Source of the DNA: Mediterranea massiliensis
GTDB lineage: Bacteria; Bacteroidota; Bacteroidia; Bacteroidales; Bacteroidaceae
NCBI GenBank assembly: GCA_015060685.1
Contig: SUXZ01000006.1
Coordinates: forward strand, 1-64,000
DNA: 64,000 nucleotides
Direction: 5' to 3'
Part shown: positions 9,292 to 18,148 of the stretch, one piece after another
Layout of the letters: every line of letters begins with the position of its first letter
Numbering within the stretch: the stretch's first letter is position 1
Translations under genes and position numbers: made by a program
Notes under the pieces: model-generated
What the model saw: the letters and a program-made list of their open reading frames with translations, nothing else
The model's database searches: none
What the model was told of the DNA's origin: nothing

Positions 9292-9319
9292 TAGCCAATA
9301 ACCTCCAAAACAGGACAAA

Positions 9320-10612
9320 ATGAGCATCGAAACCATTTATAAAGCATTCTTAACATGCAACGGCGTTACGACCGACAGCCGCAATTGCCCCCCCAATTCA
9401 ATGTTTATTGCCTTGAAAGGCGAAACATTCAACGGAAATGCATTTGCCGCCAAAGCATTGGAAGCCGGTTGTGCCTTTGCCGTAGTCGATGAAGAGGCTT
9501 ACGCCCAACCCAATGACGAGCGCTACCTGCTGGTGGCGGATTGCTTGAAGGCGCTTCAACAATTGGCAAATCTGCATCGCCGGACACTGAAAACACGCAT
9601 CATCGGCATAACCGGTACCAACGGGAAGACGACCACCAAGGAGTTGATGGCGGCCGTACTGAGCAAGCAATTCAACATTCTCTATACGCAAGGCAACTTG
9701 AACAATCAAATCGGTGTGCCTTTAACCTTGTTGAAATTGCGTCCTGAACACCAATTGGCCGTTATCGAAATGGGAGCAAGCCATCCAGGCGACATCCAAG
9801 AGTTGGTAGAGATAGCCGAGCCTGATTGCGGCCTCATCACCAACGTTGGGAAAGCTCATTTACAAGGGTTTGGTTCTTTCGAAGGGGTTATCCGCACCAA
9901 AGGCGAGCTATACGACTTCTTACGTACACGCCCCGATGCCTTCATCTTCCTCCACGACGACAATCCCTACTTGAAAGAGATTGCACACGGATTGAAAGCT
10001 ATCCACTATGGTAGCCAATCCGGCTTGTTCGTTAGCGGCAAGAGTACCGCCAATTCGCCTTTCTTAGCCTTCGAATGGCAAGCCAACGACACCGACTATC
10101 GCGTTCGCACGCAACTGATTGGCGACTACAACCTTCCCAATGCATTGGCGGCTATAGCAGTAGGACGCTATTTTGATGTTCCTTGCGAGTTGATAAACGA
10201 AGCTTTGGAGCAATACACCCCGCAAAACAACCGTTCGCAACTGAAGCAAACGGCTCACAACACCCTTATCATCGATGCCTACAATGCCAATCCAAGCAGC
10301 ATGCAAGTCAGCATAGCCAATTTCCACCGGATGGAGGCAGCCGACAAGCTGCTGATTTTAGGAGATATGCGCGAGTTGGGAAACGATAGCGAAGCGGAGC
10401 ACCAACGCATCATCGACCAGTTGACGGAATATGGCTTTACGCAAGTCATGTTGGTGGGCCCGCTCTTTGCCGCCACCAAGCACCCCTTCCGTAGCTTTGC
10501 CGATGCACCTTCGCTCATCGAAACACTTCAAGCCGAACAACCGCAAGGCAAAACCATCCTTATCAAAGGTTCGAATGGCATCCGGCTGTTTAGTATTGTG
10601 GAATATTTATAG
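9320..10612 (+). CDS. murF: UDP-N-acetylmuramoyl-tripeptide--D-alanyl-D-alanine ligase
   Basis: Cytoplasmic Mur ligase that adds D-Ala-D-Ala to UDP-MurNAc-tripeptide, the last soluble step of peptidoglycan precursor synthesis. The ATP-binding loop GTNGKTTT is at residues 99-106, with the Mur ligase middle motif EMGASHPGDI and the C-terminal domain motif DAYNANPSSM following. Length (430) is normal. It sits outside the dcw cluster, about 47 kb away in this window, as is common in Bacteroidetes. The next gene starts 34 bp downstream. Confidence 0.95.
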   Translation: MSIETIYKAFLTCNGVTTDSRNCPPNSMFIALKGETFNGNAFAAKALEAGCAFAVVDEEAYAQPNDERYLLVADCLKALQQLANLHRRTLKTRIIGITGTNGKTTTKELMAAVLSKQFNILYTQGNLNNQIGVPLTLLKLRPEHQLAVIEMGASHPGDIQELVEIAEPDCGLITNVGKAHLQGFGSFEGVIRTKGELYDFLRTRPDAFIFLHDDNPYLKEIAHGLKAIHYGSQSGLFVSGKSTANSPFLAFEWQANDTDYRVRTQLIGDYNLPNALAAIAVGRYFDVPCELINEALEQYTPQNNRSQLKQTAHNTLIIDAYNANPSSMQVSIANFHRMEAADKLLILGDMRELGNDSEAEHQRIIDQLTEYGFTQVMLVGPLFAATKHPFRSFADAPSLIETLQAEQPQGKTILIKGSNGIRLFSIVEYL

Positions 10613-10646
10613 GAACTTTAATATTAACCCATTAACACACCGAATT

Positions 10647-12218
10647 ATGAAAAAGACAATGAAAGAATGTTGGGCTATGTGTCTCTTATTTGCCATAGCT
10701 GTAGGCTTATTTTGCTCGTGTGATAAATCAAGCAACTACCTTAGTGTAATTCCCAAAGATTCTGTAGCGGCCATTAAGATAAACATAGGCCAACTACTCA
10801 ACAAATCGGAAGTACTTGAAATGAAAGCGGTCAAGGATTTGGCAGAATTGGGTGCCAGCCAAGCGGATGCATCCATCGAATCGCAACGACTACTGAAAGC
10901 TATCCTTAAAGACCCCAATGCTTCTGGTTTGGACGTAAACCAACCCATGGTTGCCGTGTTCGAAGGATTAAATATGAAAGGGCTTCTGACTTTTGCCGTT
11001 TCGGATAAGGATGCACTAATCAACACACTTGAAACGTTGAAAAAAGAATTTGAGAATATCGGTGTATATATTAGCTTTGAAGAAAACGAAAAAGGATATA
11101 CCATCATCAATGTATTTGAACCCATTGATAACATTTCGTGGGACATTGCCGCTTTCGATAAAAGTAAATTAGTGTTTGCGATTGCCGAAAGAAATCCCGA
11201 TGTAGTTCCTTACATGGAATTGGAATACGAAGACCAAGCCCTATCAGATAGTAGGTTCCAAGCATTCGTCAATGCACAGAAAGATTTGTCTATCTACTAC
11301 GACTTAAGTATCCTTTCCGAAATAATGCCGTTGTTACAAGCACAAATGCCTGAGCTGAACATGGGTGGTTACTTGGAAATGATGGAAGGTGCTACAGGTT
11401 TGGTTTCGTTGGATTTCCAACAAGGAAAGGCTGTGATTGATTACGAAATGATTAACCCTTCGGATGAATTGAAAGCATACTACAAACAATTTATAAAGAA
11501 GCCCAGCAAGAAATTGCTTGCCTATGTGCCTGAGAATAGCTATTTAGTGGCCAACATGGGACTGCAAAATCTTTCAAAGTGTTTCGATTATATTCCTGAA
11601 GCCACAACCATGTTCAATGAAATCGGCTTGAAAGCCGAATGGTTGAACGATTTGAATGGCGACTTTACATTTGCCATCTCACAATCGGCACTAACAGACG
11701 AACCGCTACTGATGTTTGCCGCCCAATGCGAAGATGGAGAACTCATCAATTTCTTCAAAAAACTTCTCCAGCAAGAAGCAGGTTTGATGCAAGTGGCCGA
11801 ACAAGTTTATGCTATTGAAGGAGTGAGCAACAAAATGCCCTACTACGCAGGATATAAAGAAGGTGTAATGTTCTTTATGCCTGGAAGCATCTACGAACAA
11901 TGCGTGGACGGCAATAAGTTGGCTAAACTAAACAATAACTTCAGCAAGACTTCATTGGCTTCTATACTTAACAATAGTGGCATGGTGATAGATTTCAATT
12001 TGGCTTCCGTCGACATTAAGAAGGCCTTTGAAGATAGCTACATGAGCCAAGATGACCGAATGTTGCTGGCTTGCCTAAATAGTTTTGAATCGCTAACGGC
12101 TTCATACGAAAATGACAACCTTGAAGGAGAAGTTGTACTTAACTTCAACGACAAAAAGAACAATTCACTTAAAGCAGTTATCCAACTGATTATGAACATA
12201 GCCGGAAGTAATCTCTGA
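10647..12218 (+). CDS. DUF4836 family lipoprotein
   Basis: A Bacteroidetes-specific predicted lipoprotein of 523 residues, function unknown. The start at 10647 (MKKTMKECW) is chosen because it begins a proper signal peptide ending in a lipobox with Cys (LFCSC); reading the frame further upstream would overlap murF by 180 bp. The mature part begins SNYLSVIPKDSVAAIKI, the recognisable DUF4836 opening, and shows repeated segments of alternating strands. It is translationally coupled to the ABC ATPase downstream (stop and start overlap by one base, TGATG), suggesting work with that transporter. Confidence 0.82.
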   Translation: MKKTMKECWAMCLLFAIAVGLFCSCDKSSNYLSVIPKDSVAAIKINIGQLLNKSEVLEMKAVKDLAELGASQADASIESQRLLKAILKDPNASGLDVNQPMVAVFEGLNMKGLLTFAVSDKDALINTLETLKKEFENIGVYISFEENEKGYTIINVFEPIDNISWDIAAFDKSKLVFAIAERNPDVVPYMELEYEDQALSDSRFQAFVNAQKDLSIYYDLSILSEIMPLLQAQMPELNMGGYLEMMEGATGLVSLDFQQGKAVIDYEMINPSDELKAYYKQFIKKPSKKLLAYVPENSYLVANMGLQNLSKCFDYIPEATTMFNEIGLKAEWLNDLNGDFTFAISQSALTDEPLLMFAAQCEDGELINFFKKLLQQEAGLMQVAEQVYAIEGVSNKMPYYAGYKEGVMFFMPGSIYEQCVDGNKLAKLNNNFSKTSLASILNNSGMVIDFNLASVDIKKAFEDSYMSQDDRMLLACLNSFESLTASYENDNLEGEVVLNFNDKKNNSLKAVIQLIMNIAGSNL

Positions 12219-12877
12219 TGATAAACCGAATATTATTAAATAATGTCTTACCGAATGTGTTTGTTGGCTCGCCTCCCGAAGGCGGGCCATCGGACATTTG
12301 GGGAGTGGAAGTTTCCTTCGAGAAGGGGAAATCGTATCTGATTGAGGCGGCATCGGGACGAGGAAAGTCTTCGTTCTGCGCCTACATCTTTGCCCTTCGC
12401 AACGACTTCCAAGGCAAGATAGAGTGGTTGGACGAAACGGATAATCCGATTCTTCTCGACGAGAAGGGCATTGACCGACTACGTTGCGAGGGCATCGGGA
12501 TGATGTTTCAAGAGCATCGTCTGTTTCCCGAACTGACCGCTTTGGAGAATGTCTTGTTGAAAAACTCGCTTACCAACTTTGCAACAAAGGAGGAAATTTG
12601 CCGAATGCTATCGCAACTGGGACTTGAAAACAAGCTGAACGTGCCGTGCGGCAAGCTCTCTTTCGGTCAGCAACAACGGGTGGCCTTTGTGCGTTTGCTT
12701 TGCCAACCAGCCGACTTCCTGCTTTTGGACGAGCCGGTGAGCCACCTCGATTTGGGAAATGCCGACATCATGGCCAACATGTTGCGCAACTATCAGGCAA
12801 AGAGCCAAGCCGGCATCATCATTACAAGTATCGGTCATCGGATGCCCTATCCATACGACCAACTGCTTAAACTATAA
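12218..12877 (+). CDS. ABC transporter ATP-binding protein
   Basis: A 219-residue ABC ATPase of the MacB/LolD/FtsE-like superfamily. Walker A is degenerate at its first glycine (AASGRGKSS, residues 44-52), the Q-loop is Gln98 (MMFQEH), the signature is LSFGQ (147-151) in place of LSGGQ, Walker B is FLLLDEP (167-173), and the switch histidine is in SIGHRM. With the permease 9 bp downstream it forms a two-component type VII (mechanotransmission) ABC system. The substrate is unknown; the DUF4836 lipoprotein upstream is a possible partner. Confidence 0.87.
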   Translation: MINRILLNNVLPNVFVGSPPEGGPSDIWGVEVSFEKGKSYLIEAASGRGKSSFCAYIFALRNDFQGKIEWLDETDNPILLDEKGIDRLRCEGIGMMFQEHRLFPELTALENVLLKNSLTNFATKEEICRMLSQLGLENKLNVPCGKLSFGQQQRVAFVRLLCQPADFLLLDEPVSHLDLGNADIMANMLRNYQAKSQAGIIITSIGHRMPYPYDQLLKL

Positions 12878-12886
12878 CGCAAATTC

Positions 12887-14101
12887 ATGAAACTACTCGT
12901 CAAACTTCTCCGTAAAAACATAAATACCTGGCAATTGGCCGGTTTCTTAGTGGCTAATCTGCTTGGAGGCCTCATCATGCTTTTAGCTTTCCAAGCCTAT
13001 CGCGACTTTGAACAATTCATGAATAATCAAGGCGGTAACACAACAAACAACTATGTGGTTATCTCTAAACCGGTATCGGCCATCAATACATTGGGCAACC
13101 TGTTTGGCATGAAAGCCCCTTCGTTTTCCGAGCACGAGATAGAGGAGTTGAAAACGCTTCCGGCGGTAGCCGATGTAGGAATGTTTACGGCCGCTACGTT
13201 CAACGTAAGCGGACACTTCTCGCTGGCCAGCATCCGTGTAGGCACCGAGTTGTTTATGGAGTCGGTGCCCGACCGCTTCATTGATGTAGATTTCGAGATG
13301 TTAGGCATAGACTGGAAGGCCGATTTAGGCGGTGGATTCTTGCCCGTAATTGTGCCCCGTAGCTACTTGAATATCTACAACTTCGGCTTTGCATCGACCA
13401 AAGGGGCACCCCAACTATCCGATGGGGTCATCTCGTCGCTTCCCATTGAAATACGCATTCGAGACAAGTACCGCAACATCATCACCTACGATGCACGAAT
13501 CGTGGGCTTTACGGACAGGCTGAACACCATCTTGGTGCCCGACGGATTCCTGCAATCGGCCAATGCAGCCTATTCGACTAAGGCTGAGAAACGCCCTTCG
13601 CGCCTGATTGTCGAATCGTCGCCTTCGGCCGATAGCCATCAACTGCTCGACTACTTCAGCGAACAAGGATACATGATTGAGGGAAATGCCGACACACTGA
13701 AGATGAAGTCGTTTGTATATGGATTGCTGATAGTGGTGATGCTGATTGGCACCATCATCTCGTTACTGGCCTTCTTGCTGTTGATGATCAGCATTTTGTT
13801 GCTGATAGAGAAGAATAAGGAGAAGTTCATCAACCTGCACTCATTGGGATACTCCATCCGCCAAATCAGTATGCCTTATACGGTATTGGTAGTAGTGGCC
13901 AATAGTGTGGTATGGCTAAGTGCCGCCTTGGCGATTACATTCGCATATCCTCCCCTTTCATCGTTTATCACACTGATTGCGCCCGAATTTCAGCATGCAT
14001 CCTTACTTCCTTGTTGGGTAGTGGCCTTGTTGCTTAACCTACTTTTCATCTGCTTGCATCGGATGGTTATCGTGAAGCAGATTCGCAAAGCAACGAGATA
14101 G
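12887..14101 (+). CDS. FtsX/MacB-like ABC transporter permease
   Basis: A 404-residue inner-membrane permease: one N-terminal transmembrane helix (about 17-38), a large periplasmic domain (about 40-270), and three C-terminal helices (about 278-305, 328-350, 366-392). This is the MacB/FtsX/LolCE topology, in which ATP hydrolysis drives movement of the periplasmic domain rather than transport through the membrane. The partner is the ATPase just upstream. The gene ends before a repeat-rich convergent intergenic region. Confidence 0.82.
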   Translation: MKLLVKLLRKNINTWQLAGFLVANLLGGLIMLLAFQAYRDFEQFMNNQGGNTTNNYVVISKPVSAINTLGNLFGMKAPSFSEHEIEELKTLPAVADVGMFTAATFNVSGHFSLASIRVGTELFMESVPDRFIDVDFEMLGIDWKADLGGGFLPVIVPRSYLNIYNFGFASTKGAPQLSDGVISSLPIEIRIRDKYRNIITYDARIVGFTDRLNTILVPDGFLQSANAAYSTKAEKRPSRLIVESSPSADSHQLLDYFSEQGYMIEGNADTLKMKSFVYGLLIVVMLIGTIISLLAFLLLMISILLLIEKNKEKFINLHSLGYSIRQISMPYTVLVVVANSVVWLSAALAITFAYPPLSSFITLIAPEFQHASLLPCWVVALLLNLLFICLHRMVIVKQIRKATR

Positions 14102-14129
14102 AAAAAATCCCCCTACGGCATAAAAGCAA

Positions 14130-14183
14130 TTGCAAGACTTGCAACTGTATTTGCAAGACTTGGAATAGTAATTGCAAGACTTG
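14130..14183. repeat. Three copies of a near-palindrome with exact 21-bp period
   Basis: TTGCAAGACTTG occurs at 14130-14141, 14151-14162 and 14172-14183, spaced exactly 21 bp. Each copy centres on the inverted repeat GCAAG-A-CTTGC (the middle copy has a changed flank). It fills most of the gap between the convergent permease and VanZ-like genes. Confidence 0.8.
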
Positions 14184-14205
14184 CAATTGCAAAAACTCAA
14201 CGAGA

Positions 14206-14586
14206 CTATTTTTTATATAAAGTGGTAAAGAAAAGAGTAGCCAATAGTACACCGGCCGTATTGGCGGCAAAGTCCCACCACTCGCCTCCGCGATGGGTGG
14301 TAGCATAAGCCTGCAACAACTCTACTATGCCGCTGAAAAGAATGGGGCAAACGGTTGCACCCACCCAAGCATGCCACATGGGCACCCGCTCGAAGCGATG
14401 AGCACGGAAGAACTCCCACCACAACATGCCCGACATGCCTAAGTACATGCAGACGTGTACCAGTTTGTCGAATCCAGGGAAAAGCGGCAAGTCATCGTCT
14501 ATCTCTGGTGGACGAAAGAAAGACAAGTAAATAACTGTAAAAATTACTAATAGTGAAAGGGGGTATCTCTTAATATGAGTCAGCAT
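14206..14586 (-). CDS. VanZ-like family membrane protein
   Basis: A 126-residue protein with about three to four membrane segments and the VanZ-like features: an N-terminal helix, a conserved DKLVHVCMYLGMSGMLW stretch, then GIVELLQAY and EWWDFAANTAGVLLA. The start at 14586 (MLTHIKRYP) is preferred; an alternative upstream start at 14625 adds 13 polar residues. VanZ relatives are small membrane proteins of mostly unknown role, first linked to teicoplanin resistance. It is divergent from the NSS transporter, and TACTTTTG on the minus strand (14614-14621) is a possible -7 box. Confidence 0.78.
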   Translation of the reverse strand: MLTHIKRYPLSLLVIFTVIYLSFFRPPEIDDDLPLFPGFDKLVHVCMYLGMSGMLWWEFFRAHRFERVPMWHAWVGATVCPILFSGIVELLQAYATTHRGGEWWDFAANTAGVLLATLFFTTLYKK

Positions 14587-14643
14587 ATACTTATTATTCC
14601 TTATATTTTTCGGCAAAAGTAGCAAAGATTCTTCATATTTGAT

Positions 14644-14651
14644 TACTTTTG
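14644..14651 (+). promoter_or_regulatory. -7 element for the NSS transporter gene
   Basis: TACTTTTG fits TAnnTTTG, 41 bp before the ATG. A good TTTG at -33 is missing. Confidence 0.4.
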
Positions 14652-14691
14652 CCCCTCAGAATAACAATTTGTAAGTAATATCAACATTTCT

Positions 14692-16056
14692 ATGGCAACA
14701 GAAAAGCGTGCAAATTTCGGTAGCCGACTGGGAGTAATCTTGGCTTCAGCAGGTTCGGCGGTAGGTTTAGGTAATATATGGCGTTTCCCCTATGAAACGG
14801 GCGAGAACGGTGGTGCCGCATTCATCATCATTTACTTAGGATGTGTTTTGCTGATGGGTGTCCCCATCATGGTGGCCGAATTCCTGATTGGCCGGCACTC
14901 AAGGTCGAATACCGCAGGGGCCTATCAACGCCTGGCACCGGGCACGCCCTGGAAATGGGTGGGCCGCATGGGTGTATTAGCCGGTTTCCTCATCTTGAGC
15001 TATTATACCGTAGTAGCCGGATGGACATTGGAATTCATCTACGAAGCCGGCACAAACAGTTTTGCCGGAAAGAGTGCCGAGGGCTTTATCGCCTCGTTCG
15101 ATAGCTTTGTAGCCAATCCTTGGCGACCACTTATTTGGCTGATTGTCTTCATGCTGATGACACATTATATCATAGTTAAAGGAGTAGAAAAAGGTATTGA
15201 GAAATCGGCAAAAATCATGATGCCAGCACTGTTTATCCTACTGATAATCCTTGCCATCTGCTCCATCTCACTTCCCGGCTCATCGGCAGGCATCAACTTC
15301 TTGTTCAAGCCCGATTTCAGCCAGTTGGATAGCAATGCATTCCTCAGTGCCATGGGACAAGCCTTCTTCTCGCTCAGTTTGGGTATGGGTTGTCTTTGCA
15401 CCTATGCATCCTATTTCAAAAGCGATACACAACTGCCCAAAACCGCACTGAGCGTTGCTACTATCGACACGTTGGTAGCTATCTTGGCAGGTACAATCAT
15501 CTTCCCTGCGGCCTTCTCGGTAGGCATCACCCCCGATGCCGGCCCAAGTCTGCTATTCATCACCCTGCCCAACGTATTCCAACAAGCCTTTGGCAACATC
15601 CCCGTTTTGGCCATCTTGTTGTCTGTCATGTTCTACATCCTATTGGCCGTAGCCGCACTTACCTCTACCATCTCGCTACACGAGGTAGTAACCGCCTACC
15701 TCCACGAAGAGTTCAAGATGTCGCGCAAGAAAGCGGCTTGGATTGTCACCGGATGCTGCACCGTCTTAGGCGTATTCTGTTCGCTATCCTTAGGCGTAGG
15801 CAAGGAATATACCCTGTTTGGCATGACGTTGTTCGACCTGTTCGACTACGTTACCGCCAAGTTGATGATGCCTATCGGCGGCTTCCTGATTGCCATCTTC
15901 ACCGGCTGGTATCTCGACAAGAAGATTGTGTGGGATGAGATTACCAACCAAGGCAGTTTGAAACCCATCATCTACAAGACATTGATTTTCTTGCTGAAGT
16001 ACTTCGCCCCGATAGCTATCTTGCTAATCTTCACCAACGAATTAGGTCTGCTTTAA
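14692..16056 (+). CDS. Sodium-dependent transporter, neurotransmitter:sodium symporter (NSS/SNF) family
   Basis: A 454-residue inner-membrane protein with about 11 helices of the LeuT fold. The N-terminus has the family hallmark: FGSRLGVILASAGSAVGLGNIWRFP-type helix 1 (residues 8-32, with the unwound sodium- and substrate-binding segment AVGLGN) and the GGAAF stretch. Members import amino acids with sodium. Bacterial 11-helix forms like this (compare MhsT and TnaT) often carry tryptophan or hydrophobic amino acids; the substrate here is not deducible. Confidence 0.88.
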   Translation: MATEKRANFGSRLGVILASAGSAVGLGNIWRFPYETGENGGAAFIIIYLGCVLLMGVPIMVAEFLIGRHSRSNTAGAYQRLAPGTPWKWVGRMGVLAGFLILSYYTVVAGWTLEFIYEAGTNSFAGKSAEGFIASFDSFVANPWRPLIWLIVFMLMTHYIIVKGVEKGIEKSAKIMMPALFILLIILAICSISLPGSSAGINFLFKPDFSQLDSNAFLSAMGQAFFSLSLGMGCLCTYASYFKSDTQLPKTALSVATIDTLVAILAGTIIFPAAFSVGITPDAGPSLLFITLPNVFQQAFGNIPVLAILLSVMFYILLAVAALTSTISLHEVVTAYLHEEFKMSRKKAAWIVTGCCTVLGVFCSLSLGVGKEYTLFGMTLFDLFDYVTAKLMMPIGGFLIAIFTGWYLDKKIVWDEITNQGSLKPIIYKTLIFLLKYFAPIAILLIFTNELGLL

Positions 16057-16067
16057 TCAGATAGCCA

Positions 16068-16787
16068 ATGGCCAAGCATTTCCGCAACCGACACTTCCTA
16101 ACCCCAAGCGAGCAACGAGGCACATTGCTCCTTGCCGGGTTGGTTTGTGTGGTAATGGTTGTGTTGTATCTGCTTGTCCCTCGAAGAGAGAGCAAGCCCC
16201 CATTAAGCGATGTACCCATCGATTCGTTGTTTGCCGATACCACAAATAGCAGGCAATACAAAGCGCGCACAAAGATGCGATACGATTCGGTTCGTTATCC
16301 CAAACGGCCCAAGCGTCAAACAACCGCCCGAAGAACACGCGACACGGTTTACCTGTTTCGCGACAGCTTCCCTCCACCGCAACCCAAATACGAACCCGGC
16401 ACATTGGTAAACCTCAACACTACCGACACCACCGAGCTGAAGATGATACCCGGCATAGGTAGTGCCATTGCCCGCCTCATCGTGGGTTATCGCCAACAAT
16501 TAGGGGGGTATAGCCACATTGAGCAACTGAAAGAGATAAACCTCGATGCCGAGAAGCTGAACGATTGGTTTGTGATAGACAGCGCACAGATTGATCCCAT
16601 CAACATCAACCAGGCTGGTATCAACCGCTTGCGCACGCACCCCTACCTCAACTTCTACCAAGCGAAGGTTATCGTCGAACACCGGCGCAAGCATGGCAAC
16701 ATCCGTTCGCTGAAGCAACTATCCCTTTACGAAGAGTTCAGCGAGGAAGATTTGGCGCGCCTTACACCTTATATATGTTTTGAGTAA
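16068..16787 (+). CDS. Helix-hairpin-helix (ComEA-like) membrane-anchored protein
   Basis: A 239-residue protein with one N-terminal transmembrane helix (about 20-38) and a linker rich in Arg, Pro and Thr, then tandem helix-hairpin-helix modules: LVNLNTTDTTELKMIPGIGSAIARLIV (about 111-137) and INQAGINRLRTHPYLNFYQAKVIVEHR (about 184-210). ComEA-type HhH domains bind double-stranded DNA outside the membrane during uptake. In non-competent Bacteroidetes the role is not known. It lies 11 bp after the NSS gene and converges on the LolD-like gene with a one-base gap. Confidence 0.8.
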   Translation: MAKHFRNRHFLTPSEQRGTLLLAGLVCVVMVVLYLLVPRRESKPPLSDVPIDSLFADTTNSRQYKARTKMRYDSVRYPKRPKRQTTARRTRDTVYLFRDSFPPPQPKYEPGTLVNLNTTDTTELKMIPGIGSAIARLIVGYRQQLGGYSHIEQLKEINLDAEKLNDWFVIDSAQIDPININQAGINRLRTHPYLNFYQAKVIVEHRRKHGNIRSLKQLSLYEEFSEEDLARLTPYICFE

Positions 16788-16788
16788 A

Positions 16789-17442
16789 TCAGCCTTGAAT
16801 AACGCCATCCTTGATGTGGATGGTACGGTCGGTAAGCGAAGCCAACGATTCGTCGTGGGTAACGATGACAAACGTCTGCCCCAACCTATCGCGCAAATCG
16901 AAGAAGAGTTGATGAAGTTCCTCCTTATTACGGGTATCGAGGCTTCCCGAAGGCTCGTCGGCCAACACCACCGCCGGACGGTTTATCAACGCACGGGCAA
17001 CCGCTACACGCTGTTTTTCACCACCCGATAGTTGGTTAGGCTTGTGTTGCGCTCTATCCGACAACCCCAATAGTTGAAGCATCTCTTCGGCCAAGCGACG
17101 GGCATCGGCCATGCTCTTATTGGCTATCAAAGCAGGAATCATCACATTCTCCAAAGCCGTAAACTCTGGCAAGAGTTGATGAAACTGAAAAACAAAACCG
17201 ATGCGACGATTACGAAAAGCAGCGAGGTCGCGTTGATTCAAGGTGCTTACATCGGTATCGTCGATAATCACTTGTCCCGAATCGGGAGCATCGAGTGTTC
17301 CCATAATTTGCAACAGGGTTGTCTTTCCGGCACCGCTGGGGCCTACAATGCTGACCACTTCGCCTTTGGCAATGGTTAAATCGATGCCTCGCAACACAGG
17401 CAAGGTGTCGAAACTCTTGGTGATATTGGTTAGTTTTATCAT
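16789..17442 (-). CDS. ABC transporter ATP-binding protein, LolD-like
   Basis: A 217-residue ATPase of the LolD/MacB/FtsE clade. Walker [10 protein letters not shown] is at 34-42, the Q-loop at Gln86 ([16 protein letters not shown], a typical LolD stretch), the signature LSGGE at 138-142, and Walker [13 protein letters not shown] near 156-167. LolD works with LolC/E to release lipoproteins from the inner membrane for transfer to LolA. No lolC/E gene is adjacent, so the call to LolD rests on sequence resemblance only. It overlaps tcdA upstream by 4 bp. Confidence 0.82.
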   Translation of the reverse strand: MIKLTNITKSFDTLPVLRGIDLTIAKGEVVSIVGPSGAGKTTLLQIMGTLDAPDSGQVIIDDTDVSTLNQRDLAAFRNRRIGFVFQFHQLLPEFTALENVMIPALIANKSMADARRLAEEMLQLLGLSDRAQHKPNQLSGGEKQRVAVARALINRPAVVLADEPSGSLDTRNKEELHQLFFDLRDRLGQTFVIVTHDESLASLTDRTIHIKDGVIQG

Positions 17443-18143
17443 AGATGCTTAATTACATATTGCGCCAAATAGCAACCGAATACCGCAGGTAGGTAGCTGA
17501 TGGTGCCGGTGGTGGATTTTTTGTTCTCTTCGTCGGTCAGGATAACGGCATTGGCATCGGCCTGCTCGGTGCTGAACACAACGGGTAACTTCCGTTTTAT
17601 ACCCATCTTCTGCAACCGCTTGCGCACGGCCTTGCTCAATCCGCAATGATAGGTACCCCAAATATCGGCATAGCGTATTTGCGTAACGTCGCTCTTGGCT
17701 CCTGCCCCCATGCTGGAAACAATCTTGATGCGGCGTTTCATGGATTCGGAAATCAAATGACACTTGGGCGAAAGGGTATCGATGGCATCGACCACAAAGT
17801 CGTAGTGGGCTGCATCGAGCAATTCGGGGATGGCCTCATCCTTGAGGAAGGTGGGCAGCACCGTGAGCGTCACTTCGGGATTGATGTCGCGAAAGCGCTT
17901 GGCCAGTACCTCTACCTTGCTATAACCGATGGTAGAGTGCAAGGCAGGCAGTTGACGGTTGATGTTAGTAGGTTGCACCACATCGGCATCTACCAGTGTC
18001 AGGTGTCCTATACCGGCACGGCAAAGCATCTCTGCGGCATAGGCTCCTACCCCTCCGACGCCCACCACCAAGACATGCGCCTTGGCCAGTCTGTCCATCT
18101 TCTCTTGCCCCATCAGCAGGGTTGTACGCTGTTTCCACTGCAT
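17439..18143 (-). CDS. tcdA: tRNA threonylcarbamoyladenosine dehydratase
   Basis: An E1/ThiF-like ATP-dependent enzyme of 234 residues that cyclises t6A37 of tRNA to ct6A. The nucleotide-binding loop GVGGVG is at 28-33, followed by [15 protein letters not shown] (the adenylation motif DxDxxxxxNxxRQ) and DAIDTLSPK. The [10 protein letters not shown] and [17 protein letters not shown] stretches distinguish TcdA (CsdL/YgdL) from ThiF and MoeB. It overlaps lolD-like downstream by 4 bp and sits 5 bp after the antiporter gene, so the three form one unit. Confidence 0.93.
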   Translation of the reverse strand: MQWKQRTTLLMGQEKMDRLAKAHVLVVGVGGVGAYAAEMLCRAGIGHLTLVDADVVQPTNINRQLPALHSTIGYSKVEVLAKRFRDINPEVTLTVLPTFLKDEAIPELLDAAHYDFVVDAIDTLSPKCHLISESMKRRIKIVSSMGAGAKSDVTQIRYADIWGTYHCGLSKAVRKRLQKMGIKRKLPVVFSTEQADANAVILTDEENKKSTTGTISYLPAVFGCYLAQYVIKHL

Positions 18144-18148
18144 AGTGC

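Noticed and set aside
10431..10646. Upstream extension of the DUF4836 frame into murF
   Set aside because: It would overlap murF by 180 bp and bury the lipoprotein signal peptide inside the protein.
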